Shown: piece by piece, positions 61,587-64,000 of the stretch
How the letters are laid out: every line of letters starts with the position of its first letter
Position numbering within the stretch: the stretch's first letter is position 1
Assembly (NCBI RefSeq): GCF_049340185.1
Contig: NZ_JBMPPC010000008.1
Coordinates: forward strand, 62,001-126,000
Length of the DNA: 64,000 nucleotides
Direction of reading: 5' to 3'
Source of the DNA: Undibacterium sp049340185
Lineage (GTDB): Bacteria; Pseudomonadota; Gammaproteobacteria; Burkholderiales; Burkholderiaceae_D
Position numbers and translations under genes: made by a program
The notes under the pieces: model-generated
The model's database searches: none
What the model was told of the DNA's origin: nothing
Seen by the model: the letters and a program-made list of their open reading frames with translations, nothing else

Positions 61587-62330
61587 CTACATGATGTCCT
61601 TAATCCGCTCATAGCCGGTCCGGCTGATCGGAATCTGTTTGCCGGAACGCATCAGCGCGACATGACTGTCCTTGGTGTAGCGCTCAATGCCTTGTAATTG
61701 CTCGATATTGATCAGGTAAGAGCGATGTACCCGCACGAATTTTGCCGGATCAAGCTGGGCTTCGAGCTCGGATAGAGCCTGGGTTTTCAGGTAGGACTTT
61801 CCTTCGCTGACGATGCTGATGTAATCATCCTGCGCTTCGACATACTCAAGTTTATCGACAGGAATTACATGTACCTGACTGCGGTCGCGGATCAAGATCC
61901 GCTCAAGCTGCTTGCTGGTATCGGTCAGCATTTGCTGGATCGCGATACTCTGCGGCGTCACCGTCTGACCGAGCGATTTACGCGCCTGTGCCAGTGCTTC
62001 GTCAAAACGACTCTGTGAAAACGGCTTGAGCAGATAATCAACCGCATGCAGGTCAAATGCTTTCAGCGCGTATTGATCATAGGCCGTGGTGAAGATCACA
62101 CCGGACTGACGCCCCGTCAGCTCCAGCACTTCCAGTCCGGTCAGCTTGGGCATCTGGATATCTAAAAATACCAGATCCGGATTCAGTGCGTTGATCTGTT
62201 TTACGGCATCGAGTCCATGCTCGGCCTCACCGATCACGAGGATATCCGTATGCTTGCTCAGGTACTCGCGCACCAGGCGGCGCGCCAGCTCTTCATCATC
62301 AACGATCAGTACTTGTATTGGGTTCATCAT
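61587..62330 (-). CDS. LytTR-family response regulator (second pair)
   Basis: The 247-residue product has a receiver domain (DD at 11-12, Asp57 in LVFLDIQMPKLTG, Lys in YLLKPFS) and a C-terminal LytTR domain (about 140-245, KLEYVEAQDDYISIVSEGKS and FVRVHRSYLINIEQL). It lies 40 bp after its kinase gene. ATG at 62327 is a possible alternative start. It is homologous to the regulator at 2697-3461 but belongs to a different set with a LiaF-like gene. Confidence 0.94.
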   Translation of the reverse strand: MMNPIQVLIVDDEELARRLVREYLSKHTDILVIGEAEHGLDAVKQINALNPDLVFLDIQMPKLTGLEVLELTGRQSGVIFTTAYDQYALKAFDLHAVDYLLKPFSQSRFDEALAQARKSLGQTVTPQSIAIQQMLTDTSKQLERILIRDRSQVHVIPVDKLEYVEAQDDYISIVSEGKSYLKTQALSELEAQLDPAKFVRVHRSYLINIEQLQGIERYTKDSHVALMRSGKQIPISRTGYERIKDIM

Positions 62331-62370
62331 GTTCGCTCAATTAAGACCTGTGTTCAGTTACTAGCTGCGC

Positions 62371-63471
62371 TCAGTTAACCGCCTGTGGTACGGCGATCTC
62401 TACCAGGAAAGTATCATTGCTGCGGGTCCAGTTGATGCGGGCTTTATCGCCGTACATAGACTGTAAACGCAGACGGCTATTTTTGAGGCCGTGTCCATTA
62501 CCAACCGTATCGCCAGGCACCGGATCAACGGGATTTTCAATCGTAATATGTAGCCAGTCGCCCCTGATCAGAGCGCGCACAACAATGACACCGCCCTCGG
62601 TCAAATCGCGAATGCCATGCTTGATCGCATTCTCTATGCAGGGTTGCAATAACATCGGTGGCAACAAGGCCATCTGTGCGGCATCGGCTATCTGGATATC
62701 GCTTTGGAGTTTTTTACCAAAGCGGATTTTTTCTATCGCCAGAAAATGTTCGCATAAACGTATCTCCTCATTAAGAGAAATCAGTTCTTTCTCAGAAGAC
62801 GCCAGAGTCTGGCGAAAAAACTGCGCCAGCTCCAGCGTCATATTGCGTGCAGCCGCCGGATCAAGCGAGGTTAATGCGCTGATGGAATTGAGGCTATTAA
62901 ATAAAAAATGCGGATTGATCTGTGTACGTAATACCTGCAATTCCGCATCCCTGGCCTGTACCCGCGACTCGGCAGCACGACGATCTGCCAGGCGAACATT
63001 CTCAAAGGCGATCACTACATCATGCGCAAAAATTGATAACAGATAGAGACAGCTACCGGCCGCAAACAACATCACCGACATCTGCGGTGTCACCGGGATC
63101 AGATTGCCTGGCAGCGTCATACTGCCCGCAACAGGTCCGAAGCCAATCAGCTGGCGTAAGGCGAACGCCAGATAATTCCAGGCGTAACACAGTGCCAGCC
63201 ACATCAAGCCTGAGATCAGGGACGCTCCGCCGAAGATCACCAGCGTCAAAAAAAACTGCCGCTTCGCCATGGGCAGCGAGCGGCAGACGTAGTAAGCAGA
63301 TGCCGCTACAAATCCGTAAATCAGACTGACCGGTATCGCAAACCCGAGCCCCGCCAGCCAGCTAGTATTCGCCGTCGTCACCAGCAGCGCAGTGATCACC
63401 ACCCCCACCAACAGCCATGCCATCAGATACCACATCAGCTTACGCATAGTCGAGGTCATCGGTTTCATCAT
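62371..63471 (-). CDS. LytS-type sensor histidine kinase (second pair)
   Basis: The 366-residue product has four membrane helices (about 13-34, 40-62, 74-96 and 131-150), a short coiled linker and a His_kinase domain with H188 in LRTQINPHFLFNSLNSISAL. The ATPase part shows LQPCIENAIKHGI and a glycine-rich GNGHGLKNSRLRLQ. It lies between the LiaF-like gene and the regulator gene on the same strand, so all three probably form one envelope-sensing operon. Confidence 0.93.
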   Translation of the reverse strand: MMKPMTSTMRKLMWYLMAWLLVGVVITALLVTTANTSWLAGLGFAIPVSLIYGFVAASAYYVCRSLPMAKRQFFLTLVIFGGASLISGLMWLALCYAWNYLAFALRQLIGFGPVAGSMTLPGNLIPVTPQMSVMLFAAGSCLYLLSIFAHDVVIAFENVRLADRRAAESRVQARDAELQVLRTQINPHFLFNSLNSISALTSLDPAAARNMTLELAQFFRQTLASSEKELISLNEEIRLCEHFLAIEKIRFGKKLQSDIQIADAAQMALLPPMLLQPCIENAIKHGIRDLTEGGVIVVRALIRGDWLHITIENPVDPVPGDTVGNGHGLKNSRLRLQSMYGDKARINWTRSNDTFLVEIAVPQAVN

Positions 63472-63541
63472 GACGGTCTGGCGAGTGAGTTAAAAAAGAG
63501 TCGTTGCGCTTGTCTGTATTATCTGGTGAGTGACTGCCTGA

Positions 63542-64000
63542 TCAGTTTTTGATCTCGACACCGCCCATGACCACATAACCTTCGATCACTAAACGCTTGG
63601 TCGGCGCCATCGGTGGTACGGTTTTATCATCGATACCACCCATGATAGGAATACCGTTGCTGACGATAGTCCAGTCTGCCGGTACTTTTAAAACAATCCC
63701 GCCCCACATGGCAAAGACCTGCAATACTGCCTCTGACTGTATCGATGCCTGACGTAAATCGATCTCGACGCCACCCATCACAGCAGTCGCCTCACCACCA
63801 CGAAAATCCTGTGATACCACGCTCATATTATTACCACTCATGAAAGCGATCGCATCAATTGTGGTATCCGTCATGGCGCTCATGTCGGACAAGCCGGAGA
63901 TACCAGAGCCGTTGCCGCTATGTTCTTTTTGCTTACGTACACCTTTAAACACCACGGCCAGGCCAGCAATAATGATGAACATCGGCCACCAGTCACGCAT
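63542..64000 (-). CDS. LiaF-like membrane/cell-envelope response protein, C-terminal part
   Basis: The window edge cuts this gene. The visible 152 residues begin with part of a membrane helix (RDWWPMFIIIAGLAVVF) and end in a LiaF-C/DUF2154-type beta domain with repeated MGG motifs (TAVMGGVEIDLRQA, GIPIMGGIDDK, GYVVMGGVEI). The Met at the edge is probably internal, as family members have more helices before it. In Firmicutes LiaF tunes an envelope-stress kinase, and here a LytS/LytTR pair follows 70 bp downstream. Confidence 0.8.
   Translation of the reverse strand: MRDWWPMFIIIAGLAVVFKGVRKQKEHSGNGSGISGLSDMSAMTDTTIDAIAFMSGNNMSVVSQDFRGGEATAVMGGVEIDLRQASIQSEAVLQVFAMWGGIVLKVPADWTIVSNGIPIMGGIDDKTVPPMAPTKRLVIEGYVVMGGVEIKN

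Overview
The window reads as chromosomal DNA of a Gram-negative betaproteobacterium, most likely Burkholderiales and probably near Oxalobacteraceae such as Undibacterium, Herbaspirillum or Massilia. The reasons are a polyhydroxybutyrate phasin beside a thiolase with sites resembling the Herbaspirillum PHB-regulator motif, a PEP-CTERM exosortase substrate, outer-membrane porins, lipoproteins and c-type cytochromes, and moderate GC. The genus is inference. There is one tRNA (Arg, CCG), no rRNA, no CRISPR array, and no transposase or integrase gene.

Layout. 1-1060: start of a thiolase gene, phaP and its control region. 1118-4826: cupin protein, LytS-type kinase, LytTR regulator, acyltransferase, meeting a convergent serine hydrolase. 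6879-11155: a compact set of a secreted SGNH hydrolase, an anchored protein of unknown role and an Lnt-like acyltransferase with a large extra C-terminal part. 11643-21319: glycerate kinase, a nucleoside-type ABC importer (ATPase, two permeases, BMP lipoprotein), a Ca2+/H+ antiporter, a VOC protein and a CPBP protein. 21381-24706: an 8-bp tandem repeat, a cytochrome c, then four small genes on the minus strand, each ending in an attC-like inverted repeat. This looks like an integron cassette array without an integrase in view, ending near tRNA-Arg.

24949-47043: M16 peptidase, three orphan periplasmic solute-binding proteins, dinB with a LexA-like box, a thioredoxin-fold protein followed by a multi-PAS kinase, a PEP-CTERM protein behind a textbook sigma-54 promoter, an AraC regulator divergent from a GMC oxidoreductase, an amidase, a ZntB/CorA transporter, a hexose-phosphate mutarotase, an LtrA protein and a repeat-rich head-GIN lipoprotein. 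47347-49805: Rep helicase with a small partner.

50879-55653: a five-gene minus-strand cluster of di-haem peroxidase-like lipoprotein, porin, FMN-binding protein, ApbE flavin transferase and four-helix membrane protein, behind a Fur-box-like sequence. It looks like an iron-regulated extracytoplasmic electron-transfer system. 56024-61170: two exported peptidases (S9 and S46). 61587-64000: a second LytS/LytTR pair with a LiaF-like protein cut by the window edge.

A dispersed non-coding repeat family runs through the window. At least seven copies lie between genes, and one copy (50587-50871) is complete: two long inverted arms around a GC-rich palindromic core. The most notable items are the cassette array, this repeat family, the Fur/flavin operon, the SGNH/Lnt-fusion operon and the sigma-54-driven PEP-CTERM gene.
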